DNA of 64,000 nt, taken from NCBI RefSeq assembly GCF_018687935.1, contig NZ_CP061308.1, positions 1,482,048-1,546,047 on the forward strand, written 5' to 3'. The stretch comes from Polynucleobacter sp. JS-JIR-5-A7 (GTDB lineage: Bacteria > Pseudomonadota > Gammaproteobacteria > Burkholderiales > Burkholderiaceae). A model generated the notes under the pieces. It was given only the letters and a program-made list of their open reading frames with translations. It searched no databases and was not told the origin of the DNA. How positions within the stretch are numbered: the stretch's first letter is position 1; each line of letters starts with the position of its first letter. Below, one piece after another: positions 16,807-26,194 of the stretch. Made by a program: the position numbers and the translations under genes.

Positions 16807-17814
16807 TTAAGCTTGATCGTAAATAACTTCGAGTGTTTTCTTAACGACTTCGTCTTTACCCATCATGTCCTTAACGGTAGCAGGCTTCAAAACAATGTCG
16901 CGACCAGTCACTTCTGAAGAGAACAAGCCTAGTAACTCATCTTGACTTAATGGTTTAGGACGAACTGGTGGAGCTTCTGAAACATTGGTAGCCAGCTCTT
17001 CGAATAGTGGGGCCCACTGCGTGCCAGGCTGACCAATAATTTCATAGCTAGCACTCTTGCGACGAATATCTTCGTTCGCAGGAATAGCTGCTAGTACTGG
17101 AATACCAGCCTTTTCAGCAAACGCTTGAGCTTCACCGGTGAGGTCATCTTTATTGATCACCATACCTGCTACGCCCACGTTACCGCCTAATTTACGGAAG
17201 TACTCCACCGCTGAACAAACGTTGTTAGCAACATAGAGAGATTGCAAATCGTTACTAGCAACCACAATGACCTTTTGGCACATATCACGTGCGATTGGCA
17301 AACCGAAGCCGCCGCAAACCACGTCACCCAAGAAATCAAGGAGTACATAGTCAAAGCCCCAATCATGAAAGCCCAATTTTTCTAAAGTTTCAAAGCCATG
17401 AATAATGCCGCGTCCACCGCAGCCACGACCTACTTCTGGACCACCGAGCTCCATCGCAAATACACCATCACGAATAAAGCAAACATCGCCAATCGATACT
17501 GACTCACCAGCTAATTTTTTCTTCGAGGAGGTTTCAATAATGGTTGGGCAAGCTTTGCCACCAAATAGGAGAGAAGTAGTATCGCTTTTAGGGTCGCAAC
17601 CAATCAACAACACTTTCTTGCCTTGCTGAGCCATCATGTAAGACAGGTTCGCAAGCGTAAAGCTCTTACCGATTCCGCCCTTGCCATAAATAGCAATGAT
17701 TTGGGTTTCTTTGGTCACTGGACCTGTGGAAACTGGATCGGGCTCAATTGCAGCCTCTTTCTTGAGGTCCATGAATTGCACTGTTGCTGTTGCTGGGATG
17801 CTTGATGAACTCAT
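16807..17814 (-). CDS. bchX: Chlorophyllide reductase iron protein BchX
   Basis: NifH-like ATPase that passes electrons to BchYZ. The P-loop is in IAIYGKGGIGKSFTLANLS; Cys ligands for the bridging 4Fe-4S cluster lie in GRGCGGRGI and DVVCGGFGLP. I set the start at ATG 17814 (335 aa), which overlaps the bchC stop as ATGA and has GGAG nine bases upstream; the upstream ATG at 17850 would add 12 residues within bchC. It is clearly distinct from BchL at 31 kb, which has its own bchNB partners. Confidence 0.95.
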   Translation of the reverse strand: MSSSSIPATATVQFMDLKKEAAIEPDPVSTGPVTKETQIIAIYGKGGIGKSFTLANLSYMMAQQGKKVLLIGCDPKSDTTSLLFGGKACPTIIETSSKKKLAGESVSIGDVCFIRDGVFAMELGGPEVGRGCGGRGIIHGFETLEKLGFHDWGFDYVLLDFLGDVVCGGFGLPIARDMCQKVIVVASNDLQSLYVANNVCSAVEYFRKLGGNVGVAGMVINKDDLTGEAQAFAEKAGIPVLAAIPANEDIRRKSASYEIIGQPGTQWAPLFEELATNVSEAPPVRPKPLSQDELLGLFSSEVTGRDIVLKPATVKDMMGKDEVVKKTLEVIYDQA

Positions 17815-18776
17815 TGTAGATTTCTCCAATCTAGAACCATTTTTAAACAATCGATATTGTTGAAAGCCGTGTGATAGGCCTCATTTGCATCATTAGGTGA
17901 AGAGCGATGCGTAATCAAGCCATCTAAACTTAACTTGCCCGACTCCACCAAATCTTTAATTGCAACTAAATCTCCAGGCGCCCACTGTGCTGCAATACGA
18001 ATACGCGCTTCCCGCATAAATGCTTGCGGAAACGAAAAAGAAATCGTGTCATAAAATCCTGCCAAAACAATTTCACCGCCAGGAGTAAGGCAGCTGATCA
18101 ATGTATCTACTAATTTGGCATCGCCACTCACATCCACAATCGTTTTGTACTTCTTAATCTGATCGTCTTTAGGATCTATGGCCTCATAACCTACAGCGCC
18201 TTCTCGGCGGCCCGCATTGGTCTCCCAAACTACTGGGCGCTTGCCTTTAGCAACTGCAATCCGCGCAATCAAGCGACCTAATACGCCATGTCCAACAATT
18301 AAATCTGGTTGCTCCTGACCAGGACCAGAGGTCACGTGATAACCAGTCGCAGCCAAAGCAAAGAGGATTGCCTCTTCGCCTAAATGATCTTGAATCGCAA
18401 TCACGCGATTGCTATCAACAATCACGCGTGAAGCTGCACCACCAAACAGACCTCGAATTTCTCCATAGCATTTAGCTCCTGGAACAAATACTCTTTGTCC
18501 CACCTTCAGATTCGAGTCAGTACCTGCTTTGACTACCCTACCTACAGACTCATAACCGGGCACGAGCGGATAACCCATGCCAGGAAAGTTGGGCATTTTT
18601 CCGGTCCACAATAATTTTTCTGTACCAGTACTAATGCCGCTCCACTCCATATCTACCAAAACATCGATGGGGGTCATGGGCGTTAATTCAAGATCAGCAA
18701 GAATGACACTTTCTGGCTTTTCTAGAACAATTGCCCTGGTTTGATACTTATCGGTCATGTCTCTTGGGTCATTCAA
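17811..18776 (-). CDS. bchC: Bacteriochlorophyllide a dehydrogenase BchC
   Basis: 321 aa zinc-free medium-chain dehydrogenase/reductase family member that oxidises the C3 hydroxyethyl group to acetyl. The N-terminal half has the catalytic fold (SGISTGTEKLLW, PGYESVGRV) and the middle the NAD-binding segment (IVGHGVLGRLIARIA). An ATG at residue 7 (18758) is an alternative start. A perfect PpsR-type palindrome sits only 15 bases upstream, so bchC probably has its own regulated promoter inside the superoperon. Confidence 0.95.
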   Translation of the reverse strand: MNDPRDMTDKYQTRAIVLEKPESVILADLELTPMTPIDVLVDMEWSGISTGTEKLLWTGKMPNFPGMGYPLVPGYESVGRVVKAGTDSNLKVGQRVFVPGAKCYGEIRGLFGGAASRVIVDSNRVIAIQDHLGEEAILFALAATGYHVTSGPGQEQPDLIVGHGVLGRLIARIAVAKGKRPVVWETNAGRREGAVGYEAIDPKDDQIKKYKTIVDVSGDAKLVDTLISCLTPGGEIVLAGFYDTISFSFPQAFMREARIRIAAQWAPGDLVAIKDLVESGKLSLDGLITHRSSPNDANEAYHTAFNNIDCLKMVLDWRNLQ

Positions 18777-18790
18777 TTTTTGATTAAATG

Positions 18791-18808
18791 TGTAAAAAAA
18801 TATTTACA
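18791..18808. promoter_or_regulatory. PpsR/CrtJ box upstream of bchC
   Basis: TGTAAAAAAATATTTACA matches TGT-N12-ACA exactly and extends to a 20-bp near-palindrome GTGTAAA...TTTACAC. It lies in the 143-bp gap between crtF and bchC. An AT-rich block just beyond it (to 18820) is shared with the bchH upstream region. This is the best repressor site in the window; repression by PpsR under oxygen is inferred from the family. Confidence 0.75.
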
Positions 18809-18919
18809 CTTTAGTTTTTAATCCTTAATTGCCCACTTGTCATCTAGGGGTTTTCTCTACTAAATTGAGTATTTAGAGAGACTTCTATGGATATGTTTTT
18901 GAGGTGCGTCTTACGTACC

Positions 18920-20047
18920 CTAAAGAGCAGGTTTACTGCACTGCAATATTTGTGCATTTAAGGGCATATAGGAATTTAATAATTGAATACCAGTAAAACC
19001 TGCATCGCCCAGTAAGCGTCTTATTTCAATTTCAGTTCTCGGTCTGCCCCTACCCATTGCCAACAAATAAAAACCAAAATAGGCGTGACCCATTGCCTCA
19101 AAACCTTTGGTCTCAGCCATTGGCTCTGCTAGCAATAAAGTGCCGCCAGGATTAAGGGCATCAAATACATTGGCTAGTAACTGCCTTACGCGAGCATCAT
19201 CATGATCAAAAATAACCCGCACCAGGGTGGCAAGATCGCACCCTCTTGGCAAGGGATCTTGAAAAAAGTTACCGCCAATCGCTTGCGCGCGGCCAGAAAG
19301 TCCAATGTCTTTGAAATGAGCATTGGAGAGCTCTGCTACTCCAGGGATGTCAAATAATTTGAACTGCAAATGAGGGTAACGCGCGGCCAACCTTTTAATA
19401 AAGGCGCCCTGCCCACCACCAATATCAAGAACCGTTTGATGCTTACCCATAGAATAGGCATCGATAATTTCATCTGTTACCAGTGATTGCGTATGCGCCA
19501 TCAATTTGGAGTAAGCGGCAACCTTTTCAGCAGACAAGTTTTCTGGTGCAGCACCCTTTTCAGAAGTGATATAGGGCCAGTATTCGTTGAGCGAAGCAGA
19601 ACTGGTATCGCCCTGCAAGAGCGCGATTGGGTCAGCGAGATCACGATAAAAATCGGCATGGTGTTTAACCATATCCAAAATAGCGATGTTTCCAACTAAT
19701 GGGGCGCTCTTCATGCTGAGGGCATAACGATCTTCGCTACGCTTTACAAGCAACTCAATAGCAACAGCTGCATCCAATAAGCGCCTCAGGCCAGCAGGTT
19801 TTAATGGGATTTGTTTTTGCAGTTCATCAAAGCTGAGAGCACCCTTCGCCAAAATATCAAACAGGTTGATTTGAGTGCAGGCTAATAGGACTTGGGTATA
19901 AACAAACCCCGCCATCAAATCAAAAATATCGGATGCTTGTTTTTTGACTAACCAGCGAGTAAGGGGGAAGCGTGTAGCCCAGCGCTGAAAGCTGGGTGAA
20001 GCAATGAGTCGATTTCGCCAATCGAAGAAAATTTCCATGAATGGCAA
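18920..20047 (-). CDS. crtF: Hydroxyneurosporene O-methyltransferase CrtF
   Basis: 375 aa SAM-dependent methyltransferase that methylates the C1 hydroxyl of carotenoids. The N-terminal dimerisation half contains FDLMAGFVYTQVLLACTQIN; the SAM motif is VLDIGGGQGAFIKRLAARYP. Fits the spheroidene pathway with crtC, crtD and crtA. A second ATG three codons in is possible. It follows crtE by 30 bases. Confidence 0.93.
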   Translation of the reverse strand: MPFMEIFFDWRNRLIASPSFQRWATRFPLTRWLVKKQASDIFDLMAGFVYTQVLLACTQINLFDILAKGALSFDELQKQIPLKPAGLRRLLDAAVAIELLVKRSEDRYALSMKSAPLVGNIAILDMVKHHADFYRDLADPIALLQGDTSSASLNEYWPYITSEKGAAPENLSAEKVAAYSKLMAHTQSLVTDEIIDAYSMGKHQTVLDIGGGQGAFIKRLAARYPHLQFKLFDIPGVAELSNAHFKDIGLSGRAQAIGGNFFQDPLPRGCDLATLVRVIFDHDDARVRQLLANVFDALNPGGTLLLAEPMAETKGFEAMGHAYFGFYLLAMGRGRPRTEIEIRRLLGDAGFTGIQLLNSYMPLNAQILQCSKPAL

Positions 20048-20077
20048 TTCAGAAATTAATTAAGGGTGGTAATGGGA

Positions 20078-20998
20078 TTAAGAATGACTGGTTTGACGAA
20101 ATAAAATTTTTCTTTTTGCATCTTTAAACCAATCAGAAGGCACAAGACGTTCAGATTCTTGAGTAACAAGAGCACGTAACATCTTCTCACCTTTGCAATG
20201 CGGTATAGAGGCAATGGCCTTCCTTACTAATTCATCAAAGCGTTGCACGGCACCACTAAGACCCAAATCCCTAGCAGAGCTCGGACGATCATGAGCTATA
20301 TCCTGGCCAGCAGGCTTTCCTAATTCTGCTTGATCAGCTACGACATCACGTATGTCATCTGCTACTTGATAAGCCTCACCGAGCCATTCACCAAGTGGCC
20401 TCCAGGTGGCGGCATCAGCACCGGCTGCTTGTGCACCAGCAGCAGTTGCTGCCTCGAACAAAGAGCCTGTTTTAGCACGTTGATAGTCGCTCAAATCGAC
20501 TTTTGGCTCACACTCCCACGCTTGACCTGCAACAATTCCATGGGGTGAACCGACACTCATCGCAATCGTATTCATGAGAGGACCCAAGCGGAAGATAGAG
20601 CGTGTACCAGAACTAGCTAAGCACTGAAATGCCAACACAATGAGTGCATCTCCAGCGAGTACTGCAATACGCTCGCCATAGGCAGCGTGCACAGAGGGTC
20701 TGCCACGTCGTAACTCTGCATCGTCAAAGCAAGGTAAATCATCATGCACTAAAGATGCACAATGCAATAACTCAATGGCACTAGCAGCCGCATTTGATAA
20801 AGCAGGATCATCATCACCACACGCTGCAGCAACAGCTAAACATAATTGCGGACGAATTCTGGCTCCGCCTGGAAACACTGAGTAATGCATTGCCTCTTGC
20901 AAGAGCTGTGGCCCGTGTTTGGATTGAGCCAAATGCATCGCATCCTCAAGACTTTGATTAATTCGCTCTAATATGCTCATATTAAATTTTGTATTCAA
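20078..20998 (-). CDS. crtE: Geranylgeranyl diphosphate synthase CrtE
   Basis: 306 aa trans-prenyltransferase. The first aspartate-rich motif is LVHDDLPCFDDAELRRG and the second DDIRDV, both intact. It supplies GGPP for phytoene and for bacteriochlorophyll esterification. The resemblance is to the short-chain IspA/CrtE group and product length cannot be read from sequence alone; the position between bchH and crtF supports CrtE. Confidence 0.9.
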   Translation of the reverse strand: MNTKFNMSILERINQSLEDAMHLAQSKHGPQLLQEAMHYSVFPGGARIRPQLCLAVAAACGDDDPALSNAAASAIELLHCASLVHDDLPCFDDAELRRGRPSVHAAYGERIAVLAGDALIVLAFQCLASSGTRSIFRLGPLMNTIAMSVGSPHGIVAGQAWECEPKVDLSDYQRAKTGSLFEAATAAGAQAAGADAATWRPLGEWLGEAYQVADDIRDVVADQAELGKPAGQDIAHDRPSSARDLGLSGAVQRFDELVRKAIASIPHCKGEKMLRALVTQESERLVPSDWFKDAKRKILFRQTSHS

Positions 20999-21037
20999 GT
21001 ATTGTGTTTAAGAAAGAGTTTTAGCCACTGAAAATCA

Positions 21038-24000
21038 TTAAGCCGCTAAAGAGTTATTGTCGTAAATGCCCTCTAAGCGATCCTCTAGCTCGTCATTAGC
21101 CTCTTGCATCGCTTTGAGCATTTCTGGCTCAGGCTGCCAGTAATTTCTTTGCGACGCTTCAGTCAAACGATTCGCTAAACGAGCAGCAGCAGTAGGATTT
21201 AGTTTTGCTAAACGCTCACGCATTTCAGGGTTCAGCATAAAAGTCTCTGTTAACTGCTTATAGACCCAAGGCTGCACTTGACCCGTAGTCGCAGACCAGC
21301 CCATGGTGTTGGTGATATGCACCTCAATTTGTCGTACACCCTCATAACCACTTTCCAACATGCCTTCGTACCATTTTGGATTGAGCATCCGAGTACGAGT
21401 TTCTAAAGAAACTTGTTCAGAGAGTGTTCTGACTGCACCCTCACCTTTTGTCTGATCACCAATAAAGACTGGGACGTCGGCACCGCCCTTGGCACGCTTC
21501 ACTGCTCTCGTAATTCCGCCCAAGGTATCAAAGTAGTTATCAATTGTTGTTACACCTAACTCCATCGAGTCAAGATTTTGATAAGTCATTTGCACATCGG
21601 ATAGAACGCTCTTTAACAAAGCGTTATTTTGAATCGGTACACCAGCGCGTCCGAAAGCAAAACCTTTTCTACGGGTGTAGGTTTCAGCTAATTCATCTTC
21701 CTCTTCCCACACGCTGTTTTCAACCATATTGCTAACGTTAGAACCATAAGCGCCATCGGCGTTTCCATAAACACGCAATGAAGCTGTTTCTAAATCACAA
21801 CCATGTTCTTTTTGGTAAGCCAAAGCATGCTTACGAATAAAGTTTTGTTCCAGCGGCTCATCTTCCGCAGAAGCTGCCATAAATGCTGCCTCAGCTAGCA
21901 ACTTAATTTGCAAAGGTAGTAAATCGCGGAATATGCCAGACAAGGTAATGACTACGTCAACCCTTGGACGACCCAGCTCACTTAAAGGAATTAATTGTGC
22001 GCCTGCTAGACGACCATAACTATCGAAGCGTGGTTTTGCGCCCATCAATGCAAGCGCTTGACCAATTTGACCGCCTTCAGATTTCAAGTTATCACTGCCC
22101 CACAAAACCATCGCAATCGATTCTGGAAGTGAGTTGCCATCTTCTTGGTATTTATCCAAAATGCGCTGAGCCTGTTTAGCCCCATCTTTCACGGCAAATA
22201 CACTGGGAATACGGAATGGATCAAAGCCATGTAGGTTGCGACCCGTTGGCAATACTTCAGGATTGCGCATCACATCGCCACCAGCTGCTGGGCGAATAAA
22301 GCGTCCATCTAACGCATCTAACATACCAGCCACTTCAGTCTCTGCAGACATCAACTCATTGGACTGCACCATCTTGCCAAACAAATCTTCTAATATCTCG
22401 CGAGTACCAAGCTCTAATAGCTTAGGATGAGCATCAATCACTTTGTCAAACTTCTCACCATTCATCAGGGCTTCTACCACCGCATCTTCAACTGGATGAT
22501 CCAGAGCTACATCAGCCATCGCTTTTAATAATCCAAAGCGCTCAGCTAAAGGTGGCACAGCACCAACCACATGCAAGCCATGAGGAATTAAGGTGTACTC
22601 GAGCTCGAGTAATTCATTAAAGAGATTGCTGACGATATTTTGCAAACCATCTAGATCTGTTTTATCCCAGACAGGCTCGGCTTTGCATAGATCAATCTCT
22701 GCTGCTTGGGCCTGAATCAGATCTCCCAAATCTATCCGCTCCTGATTTGCATCAACATCTAAAGATCTAAAGCGCTCAATCGATGCTTTGAGATCAGCCA
22801 AGCCGGCATATAAACCGGCTTGCGTTACTGGCGGAGTAAGGTAACTAATCAGGGTTGCACCAGAGCGGCGTTTAGCAATCGCGCCCTCAGAAGGATTGTT
22901 CGATGCATACAAATAAATATTAGGCAGATCATTGATTAAACGGTCTGGCCAACATGCGCCACTCATGCCAGTTTGCTTACCAGGCATGAACTCTAATGCG
23001 CCATGCGTACCAAAGTGAATGACTGCTGTAGCAGCAAAGTCTTCCCGCAAGTAACGATAGTAAGCAGAGAATGCATGGGTTGGCGCAAAACCACGTTCAA
23101 ATAGCAAGCGCATCGGATCACCTTCATAACCAAACGAAGGTTGCACAGAAATCAGCACATTGCCAAACTGCTTACCAAGGACAAAGATGGAGCTTCCGTT
23201 AGAGAGTTGCTTACCTGGAGCTGGACCCCATTGCGCTTCAATTTCTTTTAACCAAGGTTCACGCCGAACATGATCATCTACAGGAATTAAGGTGTGCACG
23301 TTTGCATCTGCGCCATACTGCTGGGCATTGCCTTTTAAGATTGAATCACGTAACTCATCTACGGACTTGGGAACGTCAACGGTGTAGCCACGCTCCTTCA
23401 TGCCAATTAATAAATTTTGGACCGATTGGAAGACGCTCAAGTAAGCAGCGCTACCAATATTGCCGGCATTCGGTGGGAAATTGAACAATACAATGCCAAC
23501 CTTACGTTGCGCACGCTCCGAACGACGCAAGTCAACTAACTTTCCAACCCGTGCAGCCAGCATTCCAACACGCTCGGTACAGGTAAACATATCCTGTGGA
23601 TTGTGATCATCTGTAAATGAACACTGCTTATGGCAACCTGTACAGGTGGTACCAGATGCACCGGGTCGCCCACCATATACCATCGGAATGGTTGAGCCAT
23701 CTAGTTCAGGAATCGCCACCATGATGGTGCTCTCTACAGGGAGCAAACCACGCTCAGAACCTCCCCACTGCTCAAGATTTTGAAACTCAACGGGGTGAGC
23801 CGCAATATAAGGAATATCTAATTTAGCCAACACCTCTTCAGCCGCATGAGCGTCGTTATAGGCTGGTCCACCCACCAAAGAGAAGCCTGTTAGAGAAACC
23901 ATGGCATCAATCGTTGGCTTGCCCTCTTTTGTAAAGTAATCATCAATAGCTGGGCGAGCATCTAAACCGGCCGCAAAAGCAGGCACTACTTGTAAACCTT

Positions 24001-24856
24001 GCGCTTCTAATGCGGCAATGACCGGATCATAGTGACCACTGTTACCAGAGACCAAGTAAGAACGCAGAACCAAAAGTCCGACTCTTCCGCGCGCTTTTGC
24101 ATCTGGCACTACCTTAGGCAAATCACTTAAATTACTACTCAAGCGATTTTTCATGCGTGGGTGATACACCCCAGAATCTGGATATTCGACTGGATCAAGG
24201 GCCTTCGCATTTTTACGCAAGACCTCACGTGAACCAGCTGCATAACGATTAATCAGATTAACCATCATGTTGTACATGTTCTCTTGAGAACCACCCAGCC
24301 AATACTGCAATGACAAGAAATAAGCCCTGAGATCTTGGGCAGTTCCAGGCACAAAGCGCAGCATTTGCGGAATCACGCGCAACATCTTCATTTGCTTTGC
24401 GCCAGCAGTCGAACTCTTGCTGTTGCCGTCTTTGTCTTTGGCGCTCGGACGCAGCTTTTTCAGCATGGCCATCAAGCCACTGGCTGGTTGACTCATATCG
24501 AGCTTGCCAATTTTTGTTAACTTAGTAACGTCTCCTGCAGACATGGCACAAACCATGGCATCACAATGGTCTCGCCTTGCTTTAAGATCTTCCAAAATTG
24601 GTAAATAGTGATCCTCTAGGAACAACATAGTGGCAATCACGATGTCGCCACTAGCAATGTCATCCTTACAGTGTTGTAAATGCTCTGGATTACCGGCAAA
24701 TTCACTGGCTGAATGGATGCTCAGCGTTGCTCCCGGAATAGTCTTCTTGAGATCCTCATAGGCACGGTTTGCAGCGCTATTTAAATGAGTATCCATCGTC
24801 ACAAGCACTAACTTAATAGGCTCATGCATATTGGAAGATTTTGTTTTGGTAAGCAT
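21038..24856 (-). CDS. bchH: Magnesium chelatase large subunit BchH
   Basis: 1272 aa porphyrin-binding catalytic subunit of Mg chelatase, the first committed step to bacteriochlorophyll. Full length, with family blocks such as FGTHGALEFMPGKQTGMSGA, NNPSEGAIAKRR and the C-terminal RNYWQPEPEMLKAMQEANDELEDR. A Cys cluster CTGCHKQCSF lies near residue 405. ATG at 24829 (MHEPIK) is a possible alternative start. It heads the superoperon and diverges from bchI. Confidence 0.97.
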   Translation of the reverse strand: MLTKTKSSNMHEPIKLVLVTMDTHLNSAANRAYEDLKKTIPGATLSIHSASEFAGNPEHLQHCKDDIASGDIVIATMLFLEDHYLPILEDLKARRDHCDAMVCAMSAGDVTKLTKIGKLDMSQPASGLMAMLKKLRPSAKDKDGNSKSSTAGAKQMKMLRVIPQMLRFVPGTAQDLRAYFLSLQYWLGGSQENMYNMMVNLINRYAAGSREVLRKNAKALDPVEYPDSGVYHPRMKNRLSSNLSDLPKVVPDAKARGRVGLLVLRSYLVSGNSGHYDPVIAALEAQGLQVVPAFAAGLDARPAIDDYFTKEGKPTIDAMVSLTGFSLVGGPAYNDAHAAEEVLAKLDIPYIAAHPVEFQNLEQWGGSERGLLPVESTIMVAIPELDGSTIPMVYGGRPGASGTTCTGCHKQCSFTDDHNPQDMFTCTERVGMLAARVGKLVDLRRSERAQRKVGIVLFNFPPNAGNIGSAAYLSVFQSVQNLLIGMKERGYTVDVPKSVDELRDSILKGNAQQYGADANVHTLIPVDDHVRREPWLKEIEAQWGPAPGKQLSNGSSIFVLGKQFGNVLISVQPSFGYEGDPMRLLFERGFAPTHAFSAYYRYLREDFAATAVIHFGTHGALEFMPGKQTGMSGACWPDRLINDLPNIYLYASNNPSEGAIAKRRSGATLISYLTPPVTQAGLYAGLADLKASIERFRSLDVDANQERIDLGDLIQAQAAEIDLCKAEPVWDKTDLDGLQNIVSNLFNELLELEYTLIPHGLHVVGAVPPLAERFGLLKAMADVALDHPVEDAVVEALMNGEKFDKVIDAHPKLLELGTREILEDLFGKMVQSNELMSAETEVAGMLDALDGRFIRPAAGGDVMRNPEVLPTGRNLHGFDPFRIPSVFAVKDGAKQAQRILDKYQEDGNSLPESIAMVLWGSDNLKSEGGQIGQALALMGAKPRFDSYGRLAGAQLIPLSELGRPRVDVVITLSGIFRDLLPLQIKLLAEAAFMAASAEDEPLEQNFIRKHALAYQKEHGCDLETASLRVYGNADGAYGSNVSNMVENSVWEEEDELAETYTRRKGFAFGRAGVPIQNNALLKSVLSDVQMTYQNLDSMELGVTTIDNYFDTLGGITRAVKRAKGGADVPVFIGDQTKGEGAVRTLSEQVSLETRTRMLNPKWYEGMLESGYEGVRQIEVHITNTMGWSATTGQVQPWVYKQLTETFMLNPEMRERLAKLNPTAAARLANRLTEASQRNYWQPEPEMLKAMQEANDELEDRLEGIYDNNSLAA

Positions 24857-24886
24857 TCAATAAGTGTTATTAAAAAGATTAAATTT

Positions 24887-24911
24887 AAAAAAATTTACTT
24901 TTTAGTTTTTA
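24887..24911. promoter_or_regulatory. AT-rich element shared by the bchH and bchC upstream regions
   Basis: The sequence here (A-rich run, TTTAC, then TTTAGTTTTTA) is nearly the same as the segment at 18794-18820 upstream of bchC, including a following TTTAATC toward the gene on the minus strand. In bchC the block contains the PpsR palindrome; in bchH the palindrome is incomplete. It may be a UP element or a degenerated repressor site. Confidence 0.4.
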
Positions 24912-24951
24912 CTTTCTATCTCTGATTGATTCTTGAAGAATCCTACAATAC

Positions 24952-24969
24952 TGTCAACCAAATTAGACA
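24952..24969. promoter_or_regulatory. PpsR/CrtJ box in the bchH-bchI divergent promoter
   Basis: TGTCAACCAAATTAGACA fits TGT-N12-ACA exactly. Its left half read on the minus strand is TTGACA, followed after 17 bases by AAGAAT (toward bchH). Its right half read forward is TAGACA, followed after about 18 bases by TATCCT (toward bchI). A repressor here would cover the -35 of both promoters. The 264-bp intergenic region holds no other feature I recognise. Confidence 0.65.
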
Positions 24970-25120
24970 CCTATTTCGCCTCAAAACTATCCTTTAAGGG
25001 TATCTCCTAATAAAAACTCAATACCAGTATATTTAAAGAATTGAGCACTCATCAATTGATTTGCTGCTATGCAATAAATCAATTCATTAGGCTCGTATTA
25101 AACAATTTCAAGGAATCTGA

Positions 25121-26167
25121 ATGGCACGTAATTACCCTTTCTCTGCAATTGTTGGGCAAGAGGATATGAAGCTGGCAATCTTGATTGCGGCACTCGATTC
25201 CAGTGTTGGGGGAGTGTTAGTAATGGGTGACCGTGGCACAGGTAAATCCACGGCAGTTCGTGCACTTGCAGCATTACTTCCGGAGATGAGCTCAGTTCAA
25301 GATTGTGTATATGCCTGTGATCCGAATGCTGCACCAGGAACCTGTCCTGTATGCGATGAATTAAGAGCCAAGCTCAAGGTTGGTGGAAAACTCAAGGCCA
25401 TTAAGAAAGCAGTGCCAGTAGTGGACTTGCCATTGGGCGCTACGGAAGATCGGGTTATTGGCGCATTAGATATCGAAAAAGCACTGAGTTCTGGAGAAAA
25501 AGCATATGAACCCGGCCTTCTTGCTAAAGCACATCGAGGCTTCCTGTACATAGATGAAGTGAATCTTTTAGAGGACCACTTAGTCGACTTATTAATCGAC
25601 GTTGCTGCTTCTGGAGCCAACGTGGTCGAAAGAGAGGGTCTCAGTATTCGTCACCCTGCAAAATTTGTTCTAGTCGGCAGTGGTAACCCAGAGGAAGGTG
25701 AATTACGTCCACAACTACTCGATCGCTTTGGTCTTGCTGTTGAAGTGAAGACTCCTCAAGAATCAAAGTCTCGAGTAGAAATTATCAAACGACGCGATGA
25801 GTTTGAGCGCAATCAAGCCAAGTTCATGGAGACTTGGGAAAAAGAAGATGACATCATTCGACAGCAAATTCAAGCTGGGAAAAAGAAATTGCCTTCAGTC
25901 AAAGTGGATGATGCGATGCTAGAAAAAGTAACTCAGCTTTGCAGTCACCTGGGAACTGATGGTCTACGTGGGGAGTTAACCCTGCTGCGCGCAACCCGAG
26001 CTTATGCTGCACTCTGCGGAAAAAATCAGGTAACGATCGAGCACCTGAAAAAGATTGCAGTACCCGCCTTACAGCATCGACTCAGGCGCAATCCTTTGGA
26101 TGACTCAAGTTCTGCCGTTCGAGTCAGAAGAGCTTTAGAAGAATTGTTTCCCGAAAAAAGTAAGTAA
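25121..26167 (+). CDS. bchI: Magnesium chelatase ATPase subunit BchI
   Basis: 348 aa AAA+ ATPase that powers Mg insertion with BchD and BchH. The Walker A is GDRGTGKST near residue 33, Walker B GFLYIDEVNLL, and an arginine-finger region follows in SGNPEEGELRPQLLDRFGL. AAGGAA precedes the ATG. bchD follows after 27 bases. Confidence 0.97.
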   Translation: MARNYPFSAIVGQEDMKLAILIAALDSSVGGVLVMGDRGTGKSTAVRALAALLPEMSSVQDCVYACDPNAAPGTCPVCDELRAKLKVGGKLKAIKKAVPVVDLPLGATEDRVIGALDIEKALSSGEKAYEPGLLAKAHRGFLYIDEVNLLEDHLVDLLIDVAASGANVVEREGLSIRHPAKFVLVGSGNPEEGELRPQLLDRFGLAVEVKTPQESKSRVEIIKRRDEFERNQAKFMETWEKEDDIIRQQIQAGKKKLPSVKVDDAMLEKVTQLCSHLGTDGLRGELTLLRATRAYAALCGKNQVTIEHLKKIAVPALQHRLRRNPLDDSSSAVRVRRALEELFPEKSK

Positions 26168-26194
26168 AAACACTCAATCAGCAAATACTGTCTT

